Shown one piece after another: positions 44,060-53,320 of a stretch of 64,000 nt of DNA. The first letter of the stretch is position 1, and each line of letters opens with the position of its first letter. The stretch comes from Thalassospira xianhensis MCCC 1A02616 (GTDB taxonomy: Bacteria; Pseudomonadota; Alphaproteobacteria; Rhodospirillales; Thalassospiraceae). The stretch spans positions 53,256-117,255 of the forward strand of contig NZ_JPWA01000015.1 of the NCBI RefSeq assembly GCF_003326475.1, written 5' to 3'. The notes under the pieces are model-generated. The model was not told where the DNA came from. It searched no databases and was given only the letters and a program-made list of their open reading frames with translations. Made by a program: the position numbers and the translations under genes.

Positions 44060-44998
44060 ATGTTTTTACTGGGTCGACGGAATTTCCTGCGCGGTGCGAC
44101 GGCGATTGGTGCAACAGCAGGGCTTGGCGCGATCAAGCCACTTTGGGCGCAAACGCTTGATAATCGTGCGGTTCTTGATGTGATCAAAAAGCCGATCCCG
44201 TCAACGGGTGAAATGATCCCGGCGGTTGGTCTGGGTAGCTGGATCACGTTTAATGTCGGTAATGATCCGGTTTTGCGCGACCAGTGCGCCAATGTCATGC
44301 AGGCCTTTTTTGACGGAGGCGGACGCATGATCGACAGCTCGCCGATGTATGGATCGTCCCAGGATGTGATTGGTTACGGGCTTGATAAACTGGGAGCGCG
44401 TGATCGGGTATTTTCAACCGACAAGGTCTGGACGTCGGATGACGGTGCAGAACAGATCGCCGAAACATCCAATTACTGGAACATCGAAAAGTTTGACCTG
44501 TTGCAGGTCCATAATCTGGTGGGGATCAATGACAATCTGCCGCTTCTGTTCGATATGAAGGATGAAGGACGGCTGCGTTATGTCGGGGTGACGACATCGC
44601 ATGGCAGGCGTACCGATGATCTGATCGCGGTGATGAAAAACACGCCGCTTGATTTTGTACAGGTCACCTATAACCCGGTGGATCGCAAGATCGAGGATTA
44701 CCTGCTGCCGCTGGCCTCGGAACGTGGAATTGGCGTGATCGTCAACCGACCGTTTCAGGGCGGCCATCTGATTGATCGGCTTGAAGGTGAAAAACTGCCG
44801 GACTTTGCCGCCGAGATCGAAGTACGAAGCTGGGCGCAGTTGATCCTGAAATATCTGATTTCCCATCCGGCGGTGACCTGTCCGATCCCGGCAACGACAC
44901 AGCCGATGCACGCCATGGAAAACATGCAGGCGGCCACCGGCCCAATGCCCGATGACGACATGCGCCAACGTATTGCTGCCGTGATCGGGGTTCTGTGA
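44060..44998 (+). CDS. Tat-exported aldo/keto reductase
   Basis: A 312-residue AKR-fold oxidoreductase with a twin-arginine signal (GRRNFLRGA, then a hydrophobic stretch to LWAQ). The catalytic tetrad can be read: Asp and Tyr in MIDSSPMYGSS, Lys in STDKVWT and His in LLQVHNLVG. Export of an AKR in folded form with NADP or another bound cofactor is unusual but known in this family. The stop overlaps the next start (TGATG), so it is coupled to a DUF6064 membrane protein. Confidence 0.85.
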   Translation: MFLLGRRNFLRGATAIGATAGLGAIKPLWAQTLDNRAVLDVIKKPIPSTGEMIPAVGLGSWITFNVGNDPVLRDQCANVMQAFFDGGGRMIDSSPMYGSSQDVIGYGLDKLGARDRVFSTDKVWTSDDGAEQIAETSNYWNIEKFDLLQVHNLVGINDNLPLLFDMKDEGRLRYVGVTTSHGRRTDDLIAVMKNTPLDFVQVTYNPVDRKIEDYLLPLASERGIGVIVNRPFQGGHLIDRLEGEKLPDFAAEIEVRSWAQLILKYLISHPAVTCPIPATTQPMHAMENMQAATGPMPDDDMRQRIAAVIGVL

Positions 44999-45705
44999 TG
45001 AGCGAGTGGTGGAGCTACAGTCTGGCAGATTTTCTGCTGTTTTCGCCGCGCGTTTATTACCGGCTGTTTGAAACGCTGAATACCACATGGTGGCTTGCGG
45101 TTACCGCCGCATTGGTAGCAGGGATCATCACCTTTGGCCTTTCCATCCGGCACGGCAATCGCGGCAACCGGGTGGCGCTTGTACTGTTGGCGATGATCTG
45201 GGGCTGGGTGACTGCGGGCTTCCTTTGGTACTATTACCAGCCGATCAACTGGATAATCCCTTATTTCATTCCGGCATTTATCACAGAGGCATTGTTGATG
45301 GTGATGTTTGCCGCGCGCCGGATGCCGTTGCGATTTGGCTGGCGCGGTGATTTTTCCAGCATTGCCGGGGGGGTGATGATCGCGATGGCGATTTTCGTCT
45401 ATCCGTTTGTCGGTCTGATCGAAGGACGCGAGTTGATACAGGCGGAACTGTTTGGCAGTGCCGCCGATCCGACGGCAATAGGGACGCTTGGCTTTATCCT
45501 GTTGGCGCGAGGGTCGTGGCGCTGGGTCCTGTTGCCCGTGCCGTTGGTGTGGTGTGTTCTGGCCAGCGGGACATTATGGGTGATGGACCAGAACATCGCG
45601 ATGCTGCCCCTGACTGCTGTCTGGTTGACGGTGCTGGGTGGCTGGATGGATCAGAAAAACGGTGTGACCCGCCGGTCATTGCTTGATACCGGCGGGGATG
45701 ACTAG
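44998..45705 (+). CDS. DUF6064 family membrane protein
   Basis: A 235-residue membrane protein with about six hydrophobic segments. The N-terminal YSLADFLLFSPRVYYRLFETLN block is the family signature of DUF6064, of unknown function. Its start overlaps the stop of the exported aldo/keto reductase, which suggests a joint envelope role. Confidence 0.75.
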   Translation: MSEWWSYSLADFLLFSPRVYYRLFETLNTTWWLAVTAALVAGIITFGLSIRHGNRGNRVALVLLAMIWGWVTAGFLWYYYQPINWIIPYFIPAFITEALLMVMFAARRMPLRFGWRGDFSSIAGGVMIAMAIFVYPFVGLIEGRELIQAELFGSAADPTAIGTLGFILLARGSWRWVLLPVPLVWCVLASGTLWVMDQNIAMLPLTAVWLTVLGGWMDQKNGVTRRSLLDTGGDD

Positions 45706-45720
45706 CGTTCGGGTAGTGGT

Positions 45721-46374
45721 TTAACGTCCTGCAAGCAACCGGATGCCAACCGCGGAGAAGAACACGCCCAGTAGGCCATTGATCCAGCGCGCCGCCCGAC
45801 GATACAGCGAAATCGCTGGGGCGGTCGAAAAGGCAGTGGCATAGGCGAAATGCACCAGCGTTGAAATCGTGCCACAGCCAATCACGATCATCCATCCCAC
45901 CCACAGTGGCGTGCCATCGGCAAAGCCGATGGAGATGATGGCAATCCATGTCAGGATCGCCTTGGGATTGGTTAGGTGAAGGCTCAGCCCACGACTGAAA
46001 TACCCGACCGGCGAGATGGTTTTATCATCGCGCGCAAGGGCATCGCCAGCCGGTTGGGCGGGCCGGAATGCGGAACGAAATGCCTTGAAGGCCAGCCATA
46101 AAAGATAAATCCCGCCAGCAATGCGAATGACGGTCATGGCATCGGCCCAGCTTGCCAGAAGGGCGGACAGACCCGTCAGGGTCAGAATGCCGATGCAAAG
46201 CGAACCTGTTCCGATCCCGATGGCAAAGCAATGACCGGCACGGCGCCCGCGTTCAAGCGAGACACCCATCAGACCCAGCAAGGCAGGGCCGGGGCTGATC
46301 AAGCCCATCAGAAGGGCGGCATAGGCAAGGAATATCCCCGGCAAATAGGGGGCGATATTGGCAAAGTCGATCAT
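45721..46374 (-). CDS. LysE family amino acid exporter
   Basis: A 217-residue inner-membrane exporter of the LysE/RhtB family. The start at 46374 (MIDFANIAPYLPGIFLAYAAL) gives the usual six-helix layout. The SPGPALLGLMGVSLERGRRAG motif in the first helix-loop and LNPKAILTWIAI-like LTNPKAIL near residue 130 are typical. Substrates may be threonine, homoserine or other amino acids; these cannot be assigned. It is convergent with the DUF6064 gene. Confidence 0.88.
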   Translation of the reverse strand: MIDFANIAPYLPGIFLAYAALLMGLISPGPALLGLMGVSLERGRRAGHCFAIGIGTGSLCIGILTLTGLSALLASWADAMTVIRIAGGIYLLWLAFKAFRSAFRPAQPAGDALARDDKTISPVGYFSRGLSLHLTNPKAILTWIAIISIGFADGTPLWVGWMIVIGCGTISTLVHFAYATAFSTAPAISLYRRAARWINGLLGVFFSAVGIRLLAGR

Positions 46375-46460
46375 GGGGCGATCCTTTGAACAAGGTGGCA
46401 AACATGCCGTGGTGGTAGCATGGAAACTGTAAGCCCCGGTTGCGCAACTGTCGAGAATGC

Positions 46461-46493
46461 AAAAGCCCCGGTGCGAAAGGCAACCGGGACTTT
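46461..46493 (-). terminator. Rho-independent terminator of the FrnE-like gene
   Basis: The arms AAAGCCCCGGT and ACCGGGACTTT pair with one mismatch around a 10-base loop. On the minus strand four T follow. It lies 25 bases past the stop at 46518. Confidence 0.75.
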
Positions 46494-46517
46494 GGATAAT
46501 AATATCCGATGACGGTA

Positions 46518-47204
46518 TCAGCCGTCAAAAATGACTTCGTCGTCGGCAACCTCGACCTGACGGGCGATTTCGGACAATGCCTGTTCGAAAACTTCGGGCG
46601 GATGGCCGCCGGAAATTGCGTATTTGCCGTTCACGACATAGGTCGGAACCGATGAAATACCGGCATTGCGGAATTCTTCCTCTTCGGCGCGGACTTCCTT
46701 GGCGAACATGTCGCTGCCAAGAATTTCGTCTGCCTTTTCCGGTGACAGACCAACCTCCTCGGCGGCGCGTTTGATCACGCCGTGATCGCCGGGATTTTCG
46801 CCTTCCTGGAAATAGGCGCGGAACAGGGCCAGCTTCAGTTCGGTCTGCTTGCCTTCCTTGCCCGCCCAATAGAGCATCCGGTGCGCATCAAAGGTATTGT
46901 AGATGCGGCTGTCCGAGCTAAAGCGGATGTCAAAGCCGACATTTTCACCCATCATCGAAATACGGTCGCGATTTTCCGCACTTTGATCCGGGGTCAGGCC
47001 GTATTTTTCCTTGATATGTTCCGACAGGTTCTGGCCTTCGGGACCCATATCCGGGTTCAGTTCGAACGGGTGCCAGCGTAGTTTGATGTCGACCTGACCG
47101 TCCAGACGATCAATCGCCTGTTCAAGGTTTTTGTAGCCGATGATGCACCAGGGGCAGACAACGTCGGAGACGATATCGATCTGCATCGGGATGCCGTTGC
47201 TCAT
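46518..47204 (-). CDS. DsbA family oxidoreductase, FrnE type
   Basis: A 228-residue cytoplasmic thioredoxin-fold protein with a helical insertion. The active site is VVCPWCIIG near residue 17, and the cis-proline loop is ISSVPTYVVNGKYAISGG near 185. FrnE proteins act as disulfide isomerases in stress responses in some bacteria, for example Deinococcus. There is no signal peptide. The start may instead be the Met at residue 7. Confidence 0.9.
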   Translation of the reverse strand: MSNGIPMQIDIVSDVVCPWCIIGYKNLEQAIDRLDGQVDIKLRWHPFELNPDMGPEGQNLSEHIKEKYGLTPDQSAENRDRISMMGENVGFDIRFSSDSRIYNTFDAHRMLYWAGKEGKQTELKLALFRAYFQEGENPGDHGVIKRAAEEVGLSPEKADEILGSDMFAKEVRAEEEEFRNAGISSVPTYVVNGKYAISGGHPPEVFEQALSEIARQVEVADDEVIFDG

Positions 47205-47296
47205 GAATTATGCCTTGTCTTATGAATATCTGGATGGGTCACACATAAGCGGTATGAAGCCAAACGCAAGGACAGAAATGCGCGGGCTTAAAAGAA

Positions 47297-47323
47297 ACGG
47301 CCTGTCCGGGGGAGACAGGCCGT
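47297..47323 (-). terminator. Rho-independent terminator of the 86-residue gene
   Basis: A perfect 10-bp stem ACGGCCTGTC / GACAGGCCGT with a 7-base loop is followed on the minus strand by TTTCTTTT. Confidence 0.78.
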
Positions 47324-47435
47324 CATATGTGCAACAACTCGGCGGGGGGGAGGTAGATTAATCATCTAATCCGAGTTTCGGGGTGTGCACGTGGGACGCT
47401 TCTGTTGGCAGCGCGGCCAACAGGGGAGGCGAATT

Positions 47436-47696
47436 TCAATCCATGCCGTCGATATTCTGGCGACGGGCGTTGTCGACCATATATTCGGCAAAGGTTTCAA
47501 GGGTAGGACAGGACCAGTCCGCCGCCGTTTTTTCGCCGTCACGTTCCCATTGACCATACCAGCGGTCATCAGGTTCGAGAAAGATCGTATAGGCGGCGAA
47601 ACGGTCGGACGCCGTCCAGCTGTTTTTGCCGGCACGGTGCCAGGTCAGACCCGCAAGCAGCATAACGTCAAAATCTTCGGCGGCTTTCAATGCCAT
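47436..47696 (-). CDS. Small uncharacterised protein (86 residues)
   Basis: A small acidic, tryptophan-rich soluble protein with no domain I recognise. AGGGA sits 7 bases ahead of ATG at 47696; an earlier ATG at 47714 lacks such a site. A terminator follows, which supports a real, separately transcribed gene. No neighbour suggests a role. Confidence 0.55.
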   Translation of the reverse strand: MALKAAEDFDVMLLAGLTWHRAGKNSWTASDRFAAYTIFLEPDDRWYGQWERDGEKTAADWSCPTLETFAEYMVDNARRQNIDGMD

Positions 47697-47970
47697 CTTG
47701 GTGTCCCTATCCATGCGAAGCCCGAAGAAATGGGGGTGTATTCCCAGTCACTTCACAATGTATGGTAGAGTTAATCATTACTACCATGCCTTTACAACCA
47801 TTCAGGGGGACAGGTTTGCTATCCTAAAGGTGGGCAATTAGGCGATTTTGGGCAAAAAGCAGCGCATAATTAGCATGTCTTGTAATGCGGTTGCGTAAAT
47901 GACGGTTTTGCGGCAATTTGCCAGACCGTCCGGCATATGCCGGAACAAGAGAAGATCGATCAGTTTTGGA

Positions 47971-49590
47971 ATGAATATGTCAGACAAGCGCGTCTATCTA
48001 TACGACAGTACCTTGCGCGACGGGCAGCAGACCCAGGGCGTGGATTTTTCGGCAGCGGACAAAACCGCAATTGCCAAGGCACTGGACGAGCTGTCGATTG
48101 ACTATATTGAAGGCGGTTGGCCAGGCGCAAACCCCACCGATGACGCATTCTTTGCCAATCCGCCGAAGCTTAAAAATTCGAAACTGACGGCATTTGGCAT
48201 GACGCGGCGTGCAGGCCGTTCGGCATCCAATGATCCGGGGTTGGCAACGTTGGCCCAAAGCGCGCCGATTGTTTGCATGGTCGGTAAAAGCTGGGATTTT
48301 CAGGTGACCGAGGCGCTCGGGATCGAGCTTTCGGAGAACCTTGCGATGATTTCGGAATCCATCGCACATCTCAAAAGCCAGGTTTCCGAAGTCATGTTCG
48401 ACGCCGAGCATTTCTTTGATGGCTACAAGGCCAACCGCGACTATGCCCTTGCCGCGATCAAGGCAGCCTATGAGGCCGGTGCGCGCTGGGTTGTCCTGTG
48501 CGATACCAATGGTGGTACCTTGCCGGACGAGATTTTCGATATCGTCACCGATGTCTGCACCCATGTTCCGGGCGGAAATGTTGGCATTCACTGTCACAAC
48601 GATACCGAAAATGCGGTGGCGAACTCTTTGGCTGCGGTTCGCGCCGGGGCACGGCAGGTGCAGGGTACGCTGAATGGTCTTGGTGAGCGGTGCGGCAATG
48701 CCAACCTGATTTCGATCATCCCGACATTGATGCTGAAGATGGGCTATGACGTTGGCATTTCACACGAACAGCTGACCCATCTGCGCCGGATTTCTCATAT
48801 TCTTGATGAACGGCTTAACCGCGAGCCGACCCGTCAGGCAGCCTATGTCGGGGATAGCGCCTTTGCGCATAAGGGCGGTTTGCATGTTTCAGCCGTGGAA
48901 AAGAACCCTGCCTGTTACGAGCATATCGAACCGGAACTTGTCGGGAACCAGCGTCATATCCTTGTGTCGGATCAGGCGGGGCGTTCAAACATTCTGGCCC
49001 GGTTCCGCGAAATCGGGGTCGAAGTCGACCCGAAATCCGATGCGGTCGGCAAGCTTGTCGAAGCGGTCAAGCAACGCGAATTTGACGGTTATGCCTATGA
49101 TGGGGCCGAAGCTAGTTTCGAGCTTCTGGCGCGCAAGGCACTGGGCGAGCTTGACCGTTATTTCCGTGTGACATCGTTCCGCGTGATTGACGAACGCCGC
49201 TGGGTGGATGAGCAGGACGAACAGGTCATCACCATGTCCGAAGCGACCGTCAAGGTGGTGGTCGGTGACGGGCAGTTCATGTCCGTGGCAGAGGGCAACG
49301 GCCCGGTCAACGCGCTTGACGCGGCATTGCGCAAGGTGCTTCTGACGGTGCCGGAATATGTCGAAGCCGTTCAGCAGATCGAACTGATCGATTATAAGGT
49401 CCGCATCATAACACGTGGCGATGGCACGCGCGCAGTAACTCGCGTCATGATCGAAAGCCGGGATGCCGAGGGCAATAGCTGGTCAACGGTTGGTGTTTCA
49501 ACCAACATTATCGAAGCGTCCTATAACGCGCTTCGGGACTCTATTACTTATAAACTGTTCAAGTCCGGTGTTCGTAGCCAGCACGCGTGA
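47971..49590 (+). CDS. cimA: (R)-citramalate synthase
   Basis: Condenses pyruvate and acetyl-CoA to citramalate, the threonine-independent start of isoleucine synthesis. The DSTLRDGQQTQGVDFS start, GGWPGANPTDDAFF, the GIHCHNDTENAVANSL metal site and the HKGGLHVSAV block define the CimA/LeuA-like lyase, and a C-terminal LeuA-type allosteric dimer domain (residues about 400-530) follows. Translation may begin at 47971 or 47977; a GGA at close spacing favours neither. It is a single-gene unit ending at a clear terminator. Confidence 0.94.
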   Translation: MNMSDKRVYLYDSTLRDGQQTQGVDFSAADKTAIAKALDELSIDYIEGGWPGANPTDDAFFANPPKLKNSKLTAFGMTRRAGRSASNDPGLATLAQSAPIVCMVGKSWDFQVTEALGIELSENLAMISESIAHLKSQVSEVMFDAEHFFDGYKANRDYALAAIKAAYEAGARWVVLCDTNGGTLPDEIFDIVTDVCTHVPGGNVGIHCHNDTENAVANSLAAVRAGARQVQGTLNGLGERCGNANLISIIPTLMLKMGYDVGISHEQLTHLRRISHILDERLNREPTRQAAYVGDSAFAHKGGLHVSAVEKNPACYEHIEPELVGNQRHILVSDQAGRSNILARFREIGVEVDPKSDAVGKLVEAVKQREFDGYAYDGAEASFELLARKALGELDRYFRVTSFRVIDERRWVDEQDEQVITMSEATVKVVVGDGQFMSVAEGNGPVNALDAALRKVLLTVPEYVEAVQQIELIDYKVRIITRGDGTRAVTRVMIESRDAEGNSWSTVGVSTNIIEASYNALRDSITYKLFKSGVRSQHA

Positions 49591-49612
49591 TCAGAAAACT
49601 GATCTGATCGTG

Positions 49613-49648
49613 AAAAAAAGGGCGCGGTTTGATTCGTGCCCTTTTTTT
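49613..49648 (+). terminator. Rho-independent terminator of cimA
   Basis: The arms AAAAAAAGGGC and GCCCTTTTTTT enclose a 14-base loop with partial inner pairing. Seven T follow. Confidence 0.9.
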
Positions 49649-49672
49649 ATCTAATGCCGTTTCAAGGGCTGC

Positions 49673-50413
49673 TTAACCCGACACACCGACCAGTTTTCTG
49701 GCGTCTGCCCCTGCGGGAAAGCGCAGCTGGTCTGATGTATCGTTGACGGCCAGCCAGACGGTATCTGCGACATCAGTTGCGGTCGTCACGTCGTCGGGTT
49801 GCTGGTAGGCTGTGAACACATCCTGTGCATAGGTGCTGTATGCTTCGGGGATTACGATCCGCGCGCCGGTATTGGCGGAGAACTGCGTGTCCGGGCAGTA
49901 GCCGGGCTGTACAAGTTTTACCCGGATATCAAAAGTTCTTAATTCAAGCTCAAGCGATGCGGTAAATCCTTCGACCGCGGTTTTGCTTGCACTGTAGGCT
50001 GCGACAAGCGGCATGGGTGCGAGTACCGCACTGGATGTCACGTTAACGATGGTACCGCTTTTTCGGGATCGGAATTGCGGCAAGACGGCCTGAACCATCG
50101 CCATGCTGCCAAATGTATTGGTCGCAAATATCTCGCGTATTGTGCTCATGGGGGTGGCTTCGAAGGCACCGAAAAGCCCGATACCGGCATTGTTTACCAG
50201 GGCATCAATCGGGCCGCATGTTTCAATTGCTGCCGCGATTGATTGAGGGTCCGTAACGTCAAGTGCGAGCACTTTGATCCTGTCAGATTTCGGCAGGATA
50301 TCCTCTTGTGGCGTTCGCATGGTGGCAATGACGTTCCAGCCATTGGCATGGAACAGATTGGCTGTTTCAAGGCCATAGCCTGATGAGCAGCCTGTGATCA
50401 GTATTGATGGCAT
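49673..50413 (-). CDS. Short-chain dehydrogenase/reductase
   Basis: A 246-residue classical SDR. The cofactor motif is TGCSSGYG near residue 7 (TGxxxGxG), NNAG is at about 74, and the catalytic Ser (VTSSAVL) and Tyr-xxx-Lys (YSASK) are in place near 127-145. It is NAD(P)-dependent, with substrate unknown. The gene is divergent from an AraC-family regulator with only 48 bases between the starts, so the two are probably functionally linked. Confidence 0.9.
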   Translation of the reverse strand: MPSILITGCSSGYGLETANLFHANGWNVIATMRTPQEDILPKSDRIKVLALDVTDPQSIAAAIETCGPIDALVNNAGIGLFGAFEATPMSTIREIFATNTFGSMAMVQAVLPQFRSRKSGTIVNVTSSAVLAPMPLVAAYSASKTAVEGFTASLELELRTFDIRVKLVQPGYCPDTQFSANTGARIVIPEAYSTYAQDVFTAYQQPDDVTTATDVADTVWLAVNDTSDQLRFPAGADARKLVGVSG

Positions 50414-50461
50414 TTTTTTCCATATCGTTTTGGTTATTTTCTGCAGATAGAGATATCAAAA

Positions 50462-51439
50462 ATGTCAGGACTTTCTATAATAGAGCATCCGTTTTTAATA
50501 AGAATTGGTCCTGTTTTGAGCGACCCACTTGTCGAAATCATTCGCCTGCTGCAGCCAAATGCCGTTTTTTCCAAAGGGATCAGCGGTGCGGGAGAATGGG
50601 CTGTGCGCTATTCGCCGTTCGGATATCCGAGTTTCTGTGTCGTGATGGACGGCAGTTGCCGACTGGCCGTGGATGGTCATGACAGCATCCGGCTTGAGGT
50701 TGGAGATTTTATTCTGCTTTCCGAAACGCCAGCTTTTACAATGTCCGGGTTTGAGGCGACGACGCCCGAAATGATTGATTCTGAAGTTGCTGCAACCCGC
50801 AGCGACGAGGTGCGACATGGTCGGCAGAGCGGCCCGCCCGATGTGCGCCTGCTTGGGGGCTATTTCATCTTCAATTCACCGGATGCAGGGTTGTTGACAT
50901 CTTTGTTGCCGGGGCTTGTTCATTTGCGCGGTGCTGACCGGCTTACGAAGCTGGTTGCGGTTATCGTTGAAGAAACAAGGGAATGGAAACCCGGTCGGGA
51001 GCTTGTGCTGTCGCGGCTGGTTGAAATCCTGCTGATCGAAGCATTGCGATCTGCACCCGGAAAGGATGCACCCCCGGGGTTGTTGAAGGGCTTGGCAGAC
51101 GACCGGATCGTTGCGGCTTTGCGTAAAATCCATGGAAATATCGGATATTCTTGGTCTGTCGCGACGCTGGCAAAAGAAGCTTCCCTCTCTCGATCGGCTT
51201 TCTTTAATCGGTTTACGAGGACGGTGGGGATGGCGCCAATCGAGTACTTACTTTCGTGGCGCATGATGGTCGCCAAGCGGGAACTCGCAAAGAGAGGCTG
51301 CCGAATTGCGGAAGTCGCGGAACGGGTCGGATATGGTTCGGCAAGTGCATTCAGTATCGCGTTTTCGCGACACGTCGGAATTCCACCAGGGCAATATGCG
51401 CGCGAATGTTGGGTAACACAGGACGGATTGAACGCCTGA
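50462..51439 (+). CDS. AraC-family regulator with cupin_6 domain
   Basis: A 325-residue regulator. Residues about 15-195 form an AraC-binding cupin (VRYSPFGYPSFCVVMDGSCRL, LEVGDFILLSETPAFTM) and the C-terminal 100 residues form the double helix-turn-helix (WSVATLAKEASLSRSAFFNRF and RIAEVAERVGYGSASAFSIAF). Regulators of this subclass often control an adjacent SDR gene, which matches the divergent neighbour here. The inducer is unknown. AT-rich sequence in the 48-base gap must hold both promoters. Confidence 0.9.
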   Translation: MSGLSIIEHPFLIRIGPVLSDPLVEIIRLLQPNAVFSKGISGAGEWAVRYSPFGYPSFCVVMDGSCRLAVDGHDSIRLEVGDFILLSETPAFTMSGFEATTPEMIDSEVAATRSDEVRHGRQSGPPDVRLLGGYFIFNSPDAGLLTSLLPGLVHLRGADRLTKLVAVIVEETREWKPGRELVLSRLVEILLIEALRSAPGKDAPPGLLKGLADDRIVAALRKIHGNIGYSWSVATLAKEASLSRSAFFNRFTRTVGMAPIEYLLSWRMMVAKRELAKRGCRIAEVAERVGYGSASAFSIAFSRHVGIPPGQYARECWVTQDGLNA

Positions 51440-51572
51440 TAGTGGGCAGGTCATCATGAGATGATCGCGATGATTAGGAACTGGCGTTGCTGGTTGGCTT
51501 TTGGTAAAGAAACGCCAATATTGACGGGCATTCTCGCACTTCACCCCATGCAAAGACCGGAGAATTCAAGCG

Positions 51573-52364
51573 ATGAGCGACGTCGCAGACGCGGCTATGC
51601 CGGATGGCGCAAGACCCGAAACCGGCGGTATAGCCAATCCGCCTGTCATCATCCTGATTGAACCGCAGCTTGGCGATAATATCGGCAAGGCGGCGCGCGC
51701 CATGCTTAATTGCGGGCTTATTGATCTGCGGCTTGTGCGGCCGCGTGATGGCTGGCCCAATGAACGGGCGACGGCCAACGCATCAGGGGCTGATATTGTC
51801 ATCGACAATACCAAGGTGTTCGAGCGCGAAGAAGATGCGCTGGCGGATCTGAACCGGGTTTATGTCACGACCGCGCGGACGCGCGACGCGATCAAGCCGG
51901 TCTTTACCCCAAAGGGGCTGGCGCCTGAAATGCGCGCCAATGTCTCGCGCGGGGAAAAGGTGGGTGTGATGTTCGGCCCGGAACGCACCGGTGTGCGCAA
52001 CGAACATATTTCGATGGCCGATGCGGTTGTAACCGTGCCGCTGAACCCAGGCTTCACATCACTTAACCTTGCACAAGCCGTGCTGCTGATCGGGTATGAA
52101 TGGTGGCAGGCCGGTGTTGATGTGCCCGACTACCAGATGATGATGAACGATACTTTTCCGGCCACCCGGGACGAACTTGACCGTCTGTTCGAACATCTTG
52201 AGGCGGAACTGGACAATTCCGGCTTCTTCCGGGTGGAGGCAAAACGCCCGAATATGGCACGCAATATCCGCAATATTTTCAACCGCGCCAACCTGACCCA
52301 TCAGGAAGTTCAGACACTTCGCGGCATGATCGTTGCTATGCGGGGCGGCAAATTCAAAGCGTGA
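51573..52364 (+). CDS. trmJ: tRNA (cytidine/uridine-2'-O-)-methyltransferase TrmJ
   Basis: SPOUT-family enzyme that methylates the ribose of tRNA position 32. Residues about 25-180 hold the knotted catalytic domain (IILIEPQLGDNIGKAARAMLNCG, GVMFGPERTGVRNEHI and VPLNPGFTSLNLAQAVLL). The C-terminal LFEHLEAELDNSGFFR and HQEVQTLRGMI extension is typical of TrmJ. The 263-residue length fits. Its 3' end is followed by the rpsD promoter. Confidence 0.93.
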   Translation: MSDVADAAMPDGARPETGGIANPPVIILIEPQLGDNIGKAARAMLNCGLIDLRLVRPRDGWPNERATANASGADIVIDNTKVFEREEDALADLNRVYVTTARTRDAIKPVFTPKGLAPEMRANVSRGEKVGVMFGPERTGVRNEHISMADAVVTVPLNPGFTSLNLAQAVLLIGYEWWQAGVDVPDYQMMMNDTFPATRDELDRLFEHLEAELDNSGFFRVEAKRPNMARNIRNIFNRANLTHQEVQTLRGMIVAMRGGKFKA

Positions 52365-52412
52365 CGGTCGCGGACATGGCGGCAAGGCTGGTGTTTGGGT
52401 GATTCTTTTCGT

Positions 52413-52440
52413 TTGACTCTGCGGTCTTGATCTCTATATT
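52413..52440 (+). promoter_or_regulatory. Predicted sigma-70 promoter of rpsD
   Basis: TTGACT (52413-52418) and TATATT (52435-52440) are separated by 16 bases and lie 120 bases upstream of the rpsD start. This is one of the best-matching promoters in the window. Confidence 0.7.
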
Positions 52441-52446
52441 GCGCCT

Positions 52447-52514
52447 CACTTCCGAGAAAGTGGGGCGAAACGGGTGTTTTCGTCCCCGTTCCTGTTTGGG
52501 GTAACCGAAACAGG
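52447..52514 (+). promoter_or_regulatory. Structured 5' leader of rpsD (three hairpins)
   Basis: Between the promoter and rpsD lie CACTT/AAGTG (52447-52462), GGGGCGAAA/TTTTCGTCCCC (52462-52487, one G-U pair) and CCTGTTT/AAACAGG (52491-52514) stems in a row. Because S4 controls its own synthesis in other bacteria by binding its messenger, this may be an autoregulatory element. No match to a known S4 leader is claimed. Confidence 0.5.
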
Positions 52515-52559
52515 AAACTATCGGGACAATAAAGTGATCTTAAAAAAGAGAGTTACAAA

Positions 52560-53177
52560 ATGTCGAAACGTATTGCTGCAAAGCATAAGATTGACCGCCG
52601 CCTTGGCGTGAACCTTTGGGGCCGCGCAAAATCGCCGCTGAACAAGCGCGAATATGCACCGGGCATGCACGGCGCGACCCGCCGTAAAAAGCCGACCGAT
52701 TACGGCACCCAGCTGTTCGCCAAACAGCAGCTTAAAGGCTACTACGGCTCCATCTCCGAAAAACAGTTCCTGCGTTACTATAAAGAAGCATCGCGTCGTC
52801 CGGGCGATACTTCCGAAACGCTGGTCGGTATTCTCGAGACCCGTCTTGATGCCGTTATCTACCGCATGAAATTCGTTCCGACCGTGTTCGCAGCGCGTCA
52901 GTTCGTTAACCACGGCCACATTCTTGTCAACGGCAAGAAAGTCACCATTCCTTCTTACCTTGTTAAAGAAGGCGACGTTGTTGAAGTCAAACAGGCTTCG
53001 CGCGAAATCCCGATGGTTATGGAAGCTGCCAACCTGAACGAACGCGACGTTCCGGAATATCTCGACGTTGACGCGAAGGCCTTCAAAGGCACCTTCGTTC
53101 GCGTTCCGAAATTCGCAGAAATCCCGTACCCGGTTCAGATGCAGCCGAACCTGGTCGTCGAATTCTACTCGCGTTAA
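52560..53177 (+). CDS. rpsD: 30S ribosomal protein S4
   Basis: Primary 16S rRNA-binding protein of the small subunit, 205 residues. The start [22 protein letters not shown] and the S4 domain ([34 protein letters not shown], in pieces) are unmistakable. It is encoded alone, not in the alpha operon with S13, S11 and rpoA as in E. coli, but with its own promoter and structured leader. A terminator follows. Confidence 0.98.
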   Translation: MSKRIAAKHKIDRRLGVNLWGRAKSPLNKREYAPGMHGATRRKKPTDYGTQLFAKQQLKGYYGSISEKQFLRYYKEASRRPGDTSETLVGILETRLDAVIYRMKFVPTVFAARQFVNHGHILVNGKKVTIPSYLVKEGDVVEVKQASREIPMVMEAANLNERDVPEYLDVDAKAFKGTFVRVPKFAEIPYPVQMQPNLVVEFYSR

Positions 53178-53204
53178 TCCATATCGGATTTCGCGAAGAC
53201 GAAC

Positions 53205-53242
53205 ACAAAACGCCCGCTGGAAAAAGCGGGCGTCTTGTTTTG
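53205..53242 (+). terminator. Rho-independent terminator of rpsD
   Basis: The 9-bp stem ACGCCCGCT / AGCGGGCGT closes a 6-base loop, followed by CTTGTTTTGT. Confidence 0.88.
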
Positions 53243-53255
53243 TCAGCCTGTTTAA

Positions 53256-53289
53256 AAAAGCCCCGCACAGTTTGCTATGCGGGGCTTTT
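53256..53289 (-). terminator. Rho-independent terminator of the MscS-type gene
   Basis: A perfect 12-bp stem AAAAGCCCCGCA / TGCGGGGCTTTT with a 10-base loop lies downstream of the convergent channel gene and is followed by a T-run on the minus strand. Confidence 0.88.
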
Positions 53290-53320
53290 GATTTTGGATC
53301 GCTCGACGGGTTTTGGGTTC

